Shown: positions 11,642 through 24,150, counted from the stretch's first letter. The stretch is DNA of 64,000 nt from Wallemia ichthyophaga EXF-994 (GCF_000400465.1 NW_008806289.1:186001-250000); one strand, 5' to 3'. Notes: generated from the sequence alone by a model not told the origin. A program made the numbers and translations.

Positions 11642-13230
11642 ATGATCAGGAGTGCTTTCAAACGGCTGCTGGTCAAGCCAAATCTTAATCTAAACACTAG
11701 CAAGCAGCTCATTAGCATCAGGAAACCAACGCGCTTAGGCACAGACCAAGGAATAAACTTCCAACAACTCGATTGGCATAACAAGATCAAGCAAGAAATA
11801 AGCCATGTTTCTACGGATGTCATGGAATATACAAATGACAAGTTGTCCATAAATGAGGCTGACGGTTTCGAGGATAGTAGGAAACTGGTTCATGCGAATC
11901 GTCAGCTAGACGGTGTCAGATGGGTCAATGTTGAAGGCAGGAACTTACATCTATTGCGCGAGCTCGCTTTGAAGTACCAGCTTCATCCTTTGTCCATTGA
12001 GGATACGTTATATGGTGATTGTGCGACACGACCTAAGGCTGAATATTTTAGCAATGCGCTGTTCGTTACCCTACCTTTACATAGCTTGGGTGATACAAAT
12101 GGCAACGAACCTACTCATATGCAAAAGCTTTTCGACAATGCTCGCAAAGCTTCAAAGAAGCCAGAAATTTTTAACGACAAGGGTGAAGTGAGGATTGATG
12201 TACAGCTTTTGTCCTTGTTCTTGCTGAGAGATGGTTGGTTGAACTTTATTGTGGACACGCTGTCACTGATAAGCTCAATCCAGGAACTATCATTAGTATC
12301 TTTGAAAGACCACAGCCAAACGTGCTAGAGCCAGCTATCGCGAGAGTTAGACAGGAGGGAACAGTCGTTCGAGACTCAGCTGATGCATCAATGTTACTCC
12401 AAGCTTTACTCGACGTCGCGGTCGATCATGCAATCAGTGTTGTCGGCGCGCTGGAGAAAAAACTACTTCTGCTTGATCAGCAAGTCTTAGAAGTACCGAC
12501 AATGGAGACTATCAGATCGCTGCACAGACTACGCGGTCAGTTCTTGGAGTTGAAACGCACATTGACACCACTTCACAATTTGATTTACACGTTGAAAGAT
12601 TTAGACGGACAGAAAGCTGCCTTCACCACTGGTCAGCCTGGGAATCCATCAGAAGGGTTTATGAGCTTACAAGCTAGGACATATCTACAAGATGTAGCAG
12701 ACCACGTGTGAGTGGTGATGTTATTAAGTTCAAATGCTGACTGAGTCAACAGAGACTGGATACTCTCAGCATTAGACATGTTTTCGTCTCTTTCGGAGAA
12801 CCTCGTATCGCTCAGCTTCAACAGCAGCAGTTTCAAGCTGAATGAAACGATAAAAACGTTGACGGTGTTTAGTGTGATTTGTATGCCACTCTCACTCATT
12901 TCAAGCTACTTTGGGATGAACTTTGAAAAGTAAGTGACAGTAATGTGTTTTGACTCCGCTAACAAAGGCGAAGGTTCCCATCGCTAGCAAACGATGTCAA
13001 TTAGTAAGTATGTGGTATTTTGAATAGCCCATTTAACCTAGAAGTAGCTTCTGGAAGCTGGCTGTTCTCACATGCGTTGTGACCACAGTCGGGATCTATG
13101 CCCCGCAGCTCAAATCCAAGATGATTGCGCGTAGACTGATGCGCAATAGATCGCTGATGCTAAGAGCTGTGAGTTTGATATAAATGGAATCACACCTTTG
13201 ACCCTGTTTCAGAATCATAATGACATGTAG
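11642..13230 (+). CDS. CorA-family Mg2+ transporter-like protein (second type)
   Basis: Six exons (introns 12234-12283, 12708-12752, 12930-12973, 13004-13047, 13169-13212) give 453 residues. The N-terminus (MIRSAFKRLLVKPNLNLNTS) is basic and could target mitochondria. The soluble domain has the CorA-like segments VRWVNVEGRNLHLLRELALKYQLHPLSIEDTLYG and a long coiled stalk. TM1 is FSVICMPLSLISSYFGMNFE with the GMN signature, and TM2 is FWKLAVLTCVVTTVGIYAP, ending in a basic tail. It is clearly a different CorA subfamily from the protein at 385-2359 and resembles uncharacterised fungal CorA proteins. Two small exons (30 and 18 nt) near the end are inferred from frame and conserved sequence. Ion and membrane are unproven. 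Confidence 0.82.
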
Positions 13231-13416
13231 TCGGCCAAGTGGATCATATCCGGGGACGATGATTTTAGAAGGAAAAGAAAGGAAAATACCAGTAAAATTA
13301 TTCACTTGGAATTTAATGTATGCCCATAAATATAACGATCATTTTTTGATATTTTTATTAGACTGAGGTGCGAAGGCCTCTGCTCTGAACTCGTTGCAAC
13401 TAAACGTTTATCCAAA

Positions 13417-14512
13417 ATGAGCGAGCAGCAGCAGGACATAGCTCAAAAAATAGCTGCGGCGAGGCATTTGTCTGAGGGCTTAAAGGATAAGATACGTGCT
13501 AAGAAGGAGCAGACGGCGGATAGCACTTGTGGGTGATTCGCACTGCCTTTGAGTGTGCTGACAAGTTATATTTAAAGTGCGAGCCATGGCCGCAGATATA
13601 GAACCACTGCCACGCGTAGTCATGAAACCAAGAAGAACTCTGAAAGGTCACCTCGCAAAGATATACGCAATGCACTGGTCTGCAGATAAAAGGCATTTGG
13701 TTTCAGCTTCACAGGACGGAAAATTAATAATCTGGGACGCTTACACAACTAATAAAGTCCACGCTATACCCTTAAGGTCTTCATGGGTTATGACATGTGC
13801 CTACGCACCTTCAGGCAACTTGGTTGCTTGTGGTGGATTAGATAATATCTGCTCAATTTACAATTTAAGGGGAAGAGACGGTAGCGTGAAAGTGTCCAGG
13901 GAGCTGCAAGCACACACTGGTTACCTCAGTTGCTGTAGATTCCTCAACGACAGACAGATTTTAACCAGTTCAGGCGATATGTCTTGCATGTTATGGGACA
14001 TTGAGTCTGGCGTCAGAATTCAAGAGTTCCACGACCACACTGGGGATGTAATGTCGATCAGTTTAGGTCCAAATCAGAATACTTTCGTTAGTGGTGCATG
14101 TGATGCCACAGCCAAGATTTGGGATATGAGATCAGGTAAAGCTGTACAAACGTTTACTGGTCATGAAAGTGATATTAATGCGGTGCAATTCTTCCCTAAT
14201 GGAGATGCGTTCGCCACAGGCTCAGATGATGCGACATGTCGTTTATTCGACTTACGAGCAGACAGAGAATTGAATCAATACAGTCATGATAATATTTTAT
14301 GCGGGGTAACATCGGTAGGATTCTCCAATAGTGGCAGAATATTATTCGCAGGTTACGACGACTACAACTGCAATGTTTGGGATACACTCAAGGGCGAGAG
14401 AGTTGGCGTGCTTTCTGGACACGAGAACAGGGTCTCGTGTCTGGGAGTGTCTGGGGACGGAATGGCATTATGTACAGGTAGCTGGGACAGCCTTTTGAAG
14501 ATATGGGCGTGA
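13417..14512 (+). CDS. heterotrimeric G-protein beta subunit
   Basis: Two exons (13417-13528 and 13578-14512, intron 49 nt) encode 348 residues, the standard Gbeta length. An N-terminal helix for Ggamma contact ([21 protein letters not shown]) is followed by seven WD40 blades. The first begins [17 protein letters not shown] and the last ends [13 protein letters not shown], the canonical Gbeta C-terminus. [20 protein letters not shown] and [20 protein letters not shown] are near-invariant Gbeta segments. It should act in pheromone and/or nutrient cAMP signalling at the plasma membrane. The intron falls between the helix and the propeller. Confidence is very high for the family; which Gbeta role applies in this fungus is not shown. 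Confidence 0.95.
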
Positions 14513-14642
14513 TAAGATATTGAGTTATAGATACCCTTGAGAAAGAAATAAAATAAAATTAGGTTTACACTCATTAAATTTGATATTTTGATTAAATAAC
14601 AAACTTTATATCTTTAAATGCATTACAAATATAATTTTCGAG

Positions 14643-14999
14643 TTAAACAGACTGAATGAGAGTTATGTTATCGCCTTTGAGGAGAATCCTACCGAGGCTG
14701 CTGTTTGGCTGTGATTGCTTTTTGTTGATGAAAACCTCTTCAACGTCATCGAGGATGAGGTTCATGTATTCGTCGAAACCAATGATACGGCCTTGTAACC
14801 TGCAATCAACGTTATCGTACAGCCAGACAGATACCTTGGTTCGCTGGAGATTTTTAATGTGCATTTCAATGAATAAAGATAGCTCACCTGCTGAAGATAC
14901 TTGAATATAACATTCTGTTGGAATTGTTAGACAGGCATGAGTACCAGGTAGAGGACTGACGATTGGCTGAATCATAACTTGCTGCTTGCGTCCAGACAT
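14643..14999 (-). CDS. SME1: small nuclear ribonucleoprotein Sm E
   Basis: Three exons (14961-14999, 14888-14914, 14643-14843) give 88 residues, the normal Sm E size. Spliced sequence runs [40 protein letters not shown], then the Sm1/Sm2 motifs [19 protein letters not shown] and [16 protein letters not shown]. The unspliced frame is also open for 118 codons, because introns of 46 and 44 nt plus the 27-nt middle exon total 117 nt. A naive gene finder would therefore call a longer protein with 30 extra residues; the splice restores the conserved INxIFxYLQ segment. Sm E is a core ring subunit of U1, U2, U4 and U5 snRNPs. Confidence 0.93.
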   Translation of the reverse strand: MSGRKQQVMIQPIVSPLPGTHACLTIPTECYIQVSSAGELSLFIEMHIKNLQRTKVSVWLYDNVDCRLQGRIIGFDEYMNLILDDVEEVFINKKQSQPNSSLGRILLKGDNITLIQSV

Positions 15000-15069
15000 T
15001 TTGAATTATAAACTAAACCAATTGGTCGTTGCTGTAGAACCTAGAAGCGGTACAATACAAACGACCATC

Positions 15070-15531
15070 ATGGCTTCAAATATTAGAAATCTAAAATCAT
15101 CCAACTCAAACAAATTATCACAGTCTTTTATCCCACAAATCACCAAATTCACTTTGGCTGTCGACGATTTCGCACCTTCCCATGAAGCTTTAAGAAAGTT
15201 TATACAGAGCGATCTAATTGATATCGCCAATAAAAACAAAAACGTAGAATTCATTATACAAGGCGTTGCAAAAGGTGCGAGGGGCTCCTTGGGCGTCGGT
15301 AACGGTGGTTGGATCAAAGGGGAGTACATCAACGGTAGGGATAAAGTAATTGCCACGAATAGGCTAAATCACCAATCTATCAAAACTAAAGTTCAGCTCC
15401 TGATTGATAGCTCCGGAAAGAAGATTGTTCCACTTAAAAATGCTCCAATTGAATCTACAAATCAATCTGTTAGAGGTATCTGGTCCCCATACCATGCAAA
15501 TCAAAATTCATCATCTCACTGGAAAATTTAA
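15070..15531 (+). CDS. MRPL51: mitochondrial large-subunit ribosomal protein mL43
   Basis: Single exon, 153 residues from the first ATG. It carries the L51/S25/CI-B8 thioredoxin-like domain: ITKFTLAVDDFAPSHEALRKFI, then NVEFIIQ, then EYINGRDKVIATNRLN. It ends with the near-invariant ESTNQSVRGIWSPYH motif of mL43. The mature protein sits in the mitochondrial 54S subunit. The open frame extends upstream to 14986 but without an ATG, and it would overlap the SmE start, so 15070 is preferred. About 30 residues precede the domain, partly basic (SNIRNLKSSNSNK), enough for import. The gene is divergent from SmE with 70 bp between start codons. Confidence 0.9.
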   Translation: MASNIRNLKSSNSNKLSQSFIPQITKFTLAVDDFAPSHEALRKFIQSDLIDIANKNKNVEFIIQGVAKGARGSLGVGNGGWIKGEYINGRDKVIATNRLNHQSIKTKVQLLIDSSGKKIVPLKNAPIESTNQSVRGIWSPYHANQNSSSHWKI

Positions 15532-16761
15532 CACACTTCATCATCATTTTTGTACTAATAGATTGATACTATCCCTATATACTCTGCGTGGCATCCTCGC
15601 CAAGTCCTCCACCCGACGACAGAACAAAAGCTTTGAATGTCAAAGATTGATGTTTAGAGTTCAAAGTGTCTATCCTGACTGGCGTTGCGTAGCGCTCTGC
15701 AATTTTTAAACTAGTTTTGGTATGTTTCAGGGAGCGTGATTTGGAAAATAAACATAGACAATCCTACTATCTTGACTTCTGGGACTATAACGCATATTCA
15801 ATTATCATTCCAACCCGATTATTTAGATTTTCAAAATTTACTGGTCAGGAGCCAAATCTCAAATTGGGGGTTTAGGCTAACCCCCCTTTTTTCTATGCCG
15901 AGATTTCGTTTAGAAAGCATGAAGGGAGGTGGAATGGTGATAGTATCATCCTGGCGCCATTATCGAGTCTTGTGGAAGCCGCCAAGGCCGACATGTCTGA
16001 ATAGACAAAAAGCGTTCTGAAGGGTATATACTTGTGCTATTTGGGTGATTGCAGTCTCATTAAAATCTGGCAATATCACATTCTTACCAGCTATACCTAC
16101 CCATCAAGTCGTTTTCTTTGGAGATTATCAAAAGTCCTATATCATCATGTGAGATAAGATAGGTGGTCGAGAATAATTCCGAGTTGGTGGAAATTGAGCG
16201 GAGGGTTGAGCGAAAATATACTCAGATATATAAAAGTGGCATAAAAATGATGGTTTTGCTAAATCTTTCAATTGTCAGTATATGGTGTCCCTGCGTTCGT
16301 CTTCTCGCTCACTTGGTCATTTTTATGGTGCCTTGAGCATATTTGATTCAATAATATAATTCAAACTGCTGTTATTCAGTTTTTCAAATCGCCTTGTCTT
16401 GTACCAAACTCGTCCTGAAGTCATCTTGACTACGACCCTACCGTTTGCCTCTTGAGCCTTCTTTGTTAACATTCTACAAATGAGTCAAAAGGCTGTAGAT
16501 CAGCCTGCTATAAAGTCAGTGACTGGATGCTCATTTATTTCAAGAAAATCAAATCGAGTGAAACAATCACAGCGGAGATAGCTTTAGACATGCATAATTA
16601 ATCGCCAGGGTCCAGAAAGATGCGTTTCGCAATAACGAAAGCTCTTAGCAATCACCAGTAGCACTTTAGCACTCTGGAATGGGGAAAATCGTAGCAGAGC
16701 AGATCACAGGCCTTCACACCAATCAAACAAGTGTTAACGCTCTTTATGAGAAATTTATAGC
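15532..16761. other. intergenic region of ~1.2 kb
   Basis: It lies between mL43 and the 3' end of epsin. Open frames up to ~100 codons on the plus strand lack recognisable sequence. The notable element is a perfect hairpin followed by six T (15866-15892). On the plus strand at 16480-16764 a few fragments (MSQKAVDQPAIKSVT, and a later MGKIVAEQITGLHTNQTS ending in TAA) could be exons of a small gene, but I could not join them into one frame. No tRNA, snRNA or 5S pattern was recognised. Confidence 0.45.
15866..15892 (+). terminator. GC-rich hairpin followed by T6 (Pol III or processing terminator-like)
   Basis: GGGGGTT at 15866-15872 pairs perfectly with AACCCCC at 15879-15885 around a 6-base loop (TAGGCT), followed by one C and TTTTTT at 15887-15892. 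In bacteria this would be an intrinsic terminator; in a fungus a T run ends RNA polymerase III transcripts. I could not identify a matching upstream RNA gene or A/B boxes, so the assignment is structural only. Confidence 0.35.
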
Positions 16762-18346
16762 TTAAAGCAAAAGATCATCGTTGTTTTGCGGTGTTTGATA
16801 TTGCTGCGATGGCTGCGATGGCTGAGGTTTTGAAGATGTAGGTGTGTTCCACAAAGAAGCTGATGATTTCTGCTGCGCCATTGATGCCATCGATGGTTTA
16901 GCTGTGTTTTCTGATTGTTTTGTTGACTTTGAAGACTTCCACAAATCGTCGAATCCACTAAATGGATCATTTGGTTTTGTCTGTTGGTTAGGTACATTGG
17001 CACGATTTGGCATCGTTGCTGGGTTGATAGCTGGCTGTGGCGCCATTGCAGGAGGTGTTGCTGCAGGTTGTTGGAGGCTTTGGAGTCCGCTCATTGGCAT
17101 CGTTGGAGGTATACTACTAAGGGCGTTGCTTTGGCTTCCCATTGGAGGCTGGATGTTTGGTATGGACTGCGTGCTTGCTGGAGCTTTTGGTTTTGAGACA
17201 GGTGCCGACTGAAAGTCGTCGAAATCGTCGAATTCTGAAATACCTGCTTGAGTTGTCTTAGGTGGAGCTTGGACAGGTGCCGCCGTAGGAGCAACAGGAG
17301 GAGCAGAAGCGGGTTCATCCCCAAAGTCAAACAAGTCAACCTCAGGTTCTTTCTGTTTTGTTTGCTGAGGTGGTTGGGAGGTAGAGCTAGCTGGGGTGTT
17401 CTCGTGATAATCCTCTGCACGATCATCATCATCGCCAGCATCGTAATCGTCATATCCCTGATTGTTTTCAGCAGCATCGCTGAATCCACCTCCACCACTG
17501 TACGAAGTGTTGGTGGTATTCAAGCTATCCGAACCGAATCCACCGTATCTGCTTCCGCCCATGTTGAAAGATACACCAGAAAGCTGCTCACTGCCAACAC
17601 CTACGTACTTGGAGCGGTTAGCTTTTGCCTTTCTGCGCTCTGCTCTGATCTTGTCGACATCCGATAACAGAGAAATGATTTCCATCGCTCTGTTGCGCAC
17701 GTTGATGCCTTGATCCTTAGACTTATCGTCGATGAAGTGGAAGTTCCTGAGCATCTTGATGGTTGAAAGGTGTGCGCGTGCATCATCAACCACGCGCTCA
17801 GAGCCGTGCTTTACAAGATATTCGAGTAATTGGAGAGCCTGTGAAAGTTGTAAGGGATAATTCACAGCGCAAACACACGTACTTTGTAGATTTGTCTCCA
17901 CTGGCGGGCTTCCATCTCCATAAATTTCCTGTAGATCGTTGGGAGTATCTCGTTGAATTCTTGGCTGTTATTGGACCGGTTAGAGTACTTTGAGATACGC
18001 AAGCCAGACAAACAAGTTGAATGTTCCTTGGGCTATTTGCTGCATTAGAGTTGAGCTAGCACCCCTTAGAGCTGGTCAGATGGACGTCAACACAGACGCG
18101 TTTAACAAACCAGGGATCGTCGTTGGTGGCTTCATTCACTTTCGCTTCCATCTCCGGCACGTTCATTGCAATATTCTTCGCCTGGTCCTTCCAGTCAGCA
18201 ACTGCTGCGTCAGTGCCTCAGGACCAACCTTCTCGATATACGACTTGACATCGTACGGCGTCAGATCTTGTACCTGATTCTTGTAAGCTGATGGCTCTGT
18301 GCGCTTGCCAACTTACTTGATTTGTTACTTTCTGAATCCAATCCAT
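16762..18346 (-). pseudogene. epsin (ENTH-domain clathrin adaptor, ENT3/ENT5 type) with an apparent frameshift
   Basis: Five exons (18317-18346, 18111-18273, 18014-18064, 17883-17964, 16762-17838) reconstruct an ENTH protein: VQDLTPYDVKSYIEKVG, KNIAMNVPEMEAKVNEATND, GASSTLMQQIAQGTFN, FQEFNEILPTIYRKFM, RQWRQIYKALQLLEYLVKHG. The tail is disordered with adaptor-binding acidic-Phe motifs (DLFDFGDEP, FDDFDDFQS, DPFSGFDDLW). However, within exon 2 (about 18195-18222) the reading frame changes from GPEAL to AAVADWKDQAK. The exon total is 1403 nt, one short of a multiple of three, and no intron of normal length repairs it. A one-base sequence error is the simplest cause; a real mutation is possible. 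Role if intact: trans-Golgi/endosome clathrin traffic. Confidence 0.75.
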
Positions 18347-18388
18347 CGGTGTTAGGGTGCGAGGAATATATTTATTACGACAAAATAT

Positions 18389-19567
18389 TTAATTCAACAA
18401 GCCAGGCTGTGTTTCTACAAGGTATTCATATTCTGGCTTGAAATTCTTTGTTTCCCGTGAGATACGCCTACTCATCGTCCGACACACTCACCAAATACGC
18501 GGCCTCCGGATGCGTCAATGTTGCAGCCGTGAATGCTGCATCCTCGTCGTCAATCGTGTTTCTGCCGATGTGTCAGAATATTCACTTGGCCGCAATCACT
18601 CTAAGTCTACTCACATCTTGTGGCCATTGGATGCAGCCGATTCACTCAATAGCTGCACATGGCACGCTCTTTCTAGTGCGTGAAATGCGTGTGCCATCTC
18701 GTCGACAGTCTCTCCTACCGTCAACAATCCGTGGTTCTGTCTTGTTTCAATTATGTCTTGGAGTACGCAACTTCACTCACCTGTAAAATACAGTTTTTTG
18801 ATGTTCCCAGAGACTTTGCTACATTCTCGCCCTCCTCGTGTGCCAAAACTATTCCACCAAAGTTCCTAATCGCGCTGATTAGCCGAGATAACAAATACTG
18901 GTGTGAGTAACGCACTTATAAACACCCTAGACGGTTGTGAGTGAGCAAAATGAACATTGCAATCAAGACCCACCAGGTTGTTGTAGAAAAGGCAGCTATC
19001 TTGGCTCAGCATGTCAATTGGCTTCCCGAACACGCTCCATGCTTTTCCATAAACAGTGTGAGTGTGTCCAGCAGCCTTGACATCCGGTCTAGCTTTGTGT
19101 ATAGCGCTGTGGATGTAGAATCCAGCTGTATTGCTGTAGTGCGCTATTTGAGATAAATATTAACATGCAGTCACCACCCACATCGGCAATTGTGCTCCTT
19201 CAGGGCGAATATAACCATCAGGACCGACGAGAACTAGCTTGGATTTTGTCATGATGCCAAAGTGCACACATATTGGATTCATCCAGTAGCAGGATGGTTC
19301 GACGGGGTCGACAACGGTTATGTGCCCCGCCAGTCCTTCACCATATCCCATTTTGCCCCAGAAACGGAATACTGCTGCCATGTGCTCCTTTATCCACTCG
19401 CGTTCTTCCATTTTATCTGTAAATACTGGAATGCCTTGGAGCTTTATCTTGCCGTCCCTGTCTGCACGCGAAACTCTCTCGATGAGCGACTTGGGCTGGT
19501 TAGCAATGCTCTGGTGATGCTTCGAAGCGTCTTCTGGTACTGTGGTTGTAGCACTCATTGCACTCAT
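18389..19567 (-). CDS. class II aldolase/adducin-domain protein
   Basis: Seven exons (19182-19567, 18974-19133, 18916-18926, 18781-18865, 18615-18736, 18492-18561, 18389-18445) give 296 residues. Features: REWIKEHMAAVFRFWGKMGYGEGLAGHITVVDP; PINTAGFYIHSAIHKARPDV followed by the metal-ligand motif GHTHTVYGKAW; NLGVYKNFGGIVLAHEEGENVAKSLG; NHGLLTVGETVDEMAYAF-type helix; and the C-terminus YLNFKPEYEYLVET. This is the fungal adducin/aldolase-II group, whose substrate is usually unknown (fuculose- or methylthioribulose-phosphate-like chemistry elsewhere). The third exon is only 11 nt and is required to restore the conserved GVYKNFGGIV run. The first ATG is at 19567; the open frame extends further only with a non-ATG codon. 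Confidence 0.88.
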
Positions 19568-19692
19568 TGCGTGTTGATGGTGACTTGACGATAGCAGTTT
19601 ATGGGTTTCCCGGTGGGTCACGAGCGAATCAAATGACAAATATTAAATCCAATTAAAGCACATGCATTAAATAAATAAGACAATCTATAAAT

Positions 19693-21946
19693 CTATCTTC
19701 TGAGCGCATTGTTTGAAGCCATCCTGAGATTGTTGCGGCGTCTTGATCTACCTTGCTCATCTGCACCCTGGTCTTGCTCAAGAGCGCCTTTCTCCAATCC
19801 ATGTCCAAATTGCTCTCTACCCTTAGCCTTCTTAGGTTGAGGCTTGTTGTCATCTGCTTCGGTCGTCTTAGGCGTGAACACCATCTCCATACCACCGCCA
19901 CCAGTCCTTCTGACTGATGAGCTATCTTTGGATTCCTTGGCTTGCTGCTTCTTCTCAGTACCCTTGATTCTATCGCCGAACGCATCTCCTGCACTGCCCG
20001 TCTGTTCCGTTGCTGTTCCTGCAACAAGCGTTGGCTTAGACTGCGGCTTAGGCTTTTGTACAGGAGCTGTTGGTTGACGAGGTGGTGGTGCACTGATAAT
20101 GTTATCTGAAAAGAGTTAGCCGTGCTATCTATCAGTGTTATAGCATACTCACCTTCACTCTCATCACCACTATCACCCTCTTCTTCACCTTCACTGCTAC
20201 TACCCTTAGACATATCTTCATCCATCGAGTCCTTGTCACTCTCCTCTTCCTCCTGCTCAACAGCAGTCTTACCCTTGTTGAAGCCAGATGGGTTGCGCAG
20301 CGCAAACTCTTTGCTGTCTTCGTCTATTTCAAATTCAGGGTTCTCAAACATATCCTTGAATCTATCATCACTAAGCAGCTTTCCATCATCCTTCTTGCTC
20401 TTCTTGCTAGACGACTTGGATAATTTATCAACCAAGCCCTTATTAATCTTAACGTTGGGCTTGACACTGTTACGTATTCTCGATTCAGCTTGCTTGTCGA
20501 GCTTAGCTTGGATCTCCTTTTCTCTGTGCTCAGCATAGGCGAATGGATTCGAAACCAGCTTGGCTGTGGAGTATAATTCGCCAGAGATGAAGAAACCGTG
20601 CATGTATGGCTTGAGAGCAGCTGTACCGATCAAATGATTCAACTGGAGGCTCTCAAGCTCAGACTTGTCGATAAACTTATAGTCTGACCATGCAGATGGA
20701 CCGACACCTCCACTCATGTCGCCCTCGAGTTCTTCTGTGATATTGTCCAAGAATCTGCACCATTTTGGTGCAGGTCCAAGTTGAGGAACGTAATAACTAG
20801 ACATCTCTGGTGCTTCATTCGCCAACATGATCAAACCTGTCTTCGGGACAATGTGCATATCATTGATGTCAGACTCAGGTGTGAGATTGACGTAGTTTTC
20901 GGTAGATTCCTTGTCCCATATCTTAATAACTTTGCTGTCTGCACTAGCGACCTTACCGTCAGCTTCATCGTATCTACCTGAGGCACTTTCGAGCCACTGG
21001 AGATTCTTAATCGGCAGACCATAACCTTGATCCTTGCTGGCAAAGGGCTTGCTTGCTCTGAGATCGTAAAGGAGAGTGTGACCGGTGGATGTACCGACTG
21101 CCATTGATAAACCATTGCTGTGTGAGGCTAAGGATGTGACACCCAAAGGACCTGAACCAAGATTTGCAATATTGTCTTCAACCAAGTATTCTGCTGGCAA
21201 GTCCAGGGAGCCAATCTCATTCCTAGAGCGTGGATCCCAGAATTTGACACCAGCGCCGCTACCTTCGACACCAAACGACCAAAGCTGATGAGCAGGGTTG
21301 ACGTCAACAGCATTAACACCTTGGACAGATGAGCTGTCCAAATCCAAGGGGTTAAGGAATCGACCTTGCTCCAAATTGAGCCTAAAAACCTGACTACCTG
21401 TACCACCAATCAAGGTATCACAAGAAGGGAAGTGATATGCGAGTGATCTACCAAACCTAGGTACTCTAAGGGAGTAGTGTAGTTGGGACTGCGAATGAAC
21501 AGACACCGTTCTATCATTCTGCAGGTGTACGCTCTTTGTCCAGTCGCTCGATAGAATCTGCGTGGATGTGAGAACAAGACCAAGGCGAGAGGACACGAAC
21601 AGACCTGGAAGTCAACGTTCTCTGATGAAGTGTGTCTCTCCCATTTCAGAGCCAATTCTCTCAAATCGTAGCATCGAACTTGCGGCTTGTAGGTGCCTGT
21701 CGCCAAAGCAAAATCACCGTCGGGCGAAGTTCTAACTTTCATTGAAGCTTCAGGGAACCCAAATTCTTGAATAAGCGTAAGCTGTGACTCTTCCAGGCCT
21801 CTCTCCTTGACTTTAGCTTTGGAGCGCTTTCTCGATTTGCCTCCAGTGCGCTCAGCAGCCAAACGACGCTTAGAGATCCATTGCGGTAGGCTGGATGCGC
21901 CGGAGCTGGGCTGTCCATTGACGCAATAAACTTTTGCAACGCTCAT
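19693..21946 (-). CDS. ENP2: nucleolar protein NOL10/ENP2, ribosome biogenesis
   Basis: Three exons (introns 21558-21604 and 20106-20152) give 719 residues. It opens MSVAKVYCVNGQPSSGASSLPQW, a family signature. WD-like repeats follow (VRTSPDGDFALATGTYKPQVRCYDL, VNAVDVNPAHQLWSFGVEGSGAGVKFWDPR). The conserved C-terminal block includes GLIMLANEAPEMSSYYVPQLGPAPKWCRFLDN and DKSELESLQLNHLIGTAALK, then KDMFENPEFEIDEDSKEFALRN. The tail is acidic then basic. Enp2 works in the small-subunit processome on pre-18S rRNA. The last intron matters: reading through gives a different 100-residue end, whereas splicing gives a proline/lysine tail ending in an RRRNNLRMASNNALRR-type nucleolar signal. Confidence 0.93.
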
Positions 21947-22003
21947 CCAAGTGATGGTTGTTGAAGAACAACGTCCATCACCGCAACAGCGCTAAAGCCA
22001 GAA

Positions 22004-22559
22004 ATGTTATTTAAATTATTCCCTAAAATGCAACCCGCGGTTGGCACACGCGCTGCGTCTACATTCGCCAGACTCACCCTCTGTGGGAATATCGCTGAGC
22101 CTGAATTCAAGGTCGCGAAGACGGGCAGCGAATACGCAAGACTCTCAGTGGCTACTACTGTCTCCTTGCCTCCAACCGAGGATGGTCGTGTGTGATCCTC
22201 TGCGTCTCCCAAGCTGTCACTCATATCCCCAACAGAGTCACAGGAAGAGACCAACTGGCACAACGTCTTTGTCTTTGGCGAGAAGGCCGAAGCCTTGCGC
22301 ACTGCCAGAAAGGGGTCAGTGTCTCCAGCCAATTCATAACCCTCTTAACAAAGCAAACAGCTCACTCGTACACATTGAGGCTGACTACTCTCTTCAAAAG
22401 GTTCAGCAGGACGAGAACTCCCCAATTTACAAGCTGCCAAATCTCAAAGCTCGTGAGTTGACAGGGCATAGCAAGGCGTCCACTAACCCCTTCTTATCAG
22501 GCCGTATCGATATTCTCAAGCGTCCTCAACCAAAGGAAACCATTGAATCCACTGATTAA
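22004..22559 (+). CDS. RIM1: mitochondrial single-stranded DNA-binding protein
   Basis: Four exons (introns 22190-22243, 22315-22360, 22453-22500) encode 135 residues, the usual size. The N-terminus MLFKLFPKMQPAVGTRAAST is a short basic presequence. The SSB OB fold follows: ARLTLCGNIAEPEFKVAKTGSEYARLSVAT, then EETNWHNVFVFGEKAEALRT (matching the bacterial TxWHxVxxFG motif), then SLVHIEADYSLQKVQ. The first splice donor has two nearly equal options that change a few loop residues. It coats mitochondrial DNA during replication. The gene is divergent from ENP2 with 57 bp between starts. Confidence 0.87.
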
Positions 22560-22681
22560 GTCTGACACGCCTCCTCACGCTCATTGATTGTCTTCTCGTT
22601 TGTTTATATCCACGCTCAACACTCGTCTTGTCACTTTAGTTATTCTCAATCTATGTGTTACATTCAAGTCTATCCACTTTC

Positions 22682-24096
<1,415 letters not shown>

Positions 24097-24150
24097 ATAT
24101 TCCTATATTAGTAGATCGTCGTCGATTGCAACCACCACGTTTTATTCTAA

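Noticed and set aside
14986-15069. Longer N-terminus for mL43
   Set aside because: It begins with a non-ATG codon and overlaps the start of SmE on the other strand; the first ATG is 15070.
15866-15892. Bacterial intrinsic terminator, implying bacterial DNA
   Set aside because: All surrounding genes are eukaryotic with spliceosomal introns; the structure is reported only as a possible Pol III end.
15404-16020. Plus-strand frames of ~95-100 codons after mL43
   Set aside because: Composition is erratic with no domain-like pattern, and one overlaps the mL43 coding region out of frame.
19568-19639. Longer N-terminus for the aldolase-like protein
   Set aside because: The extension starts with TTG; the first ATG in frame is at 19567.
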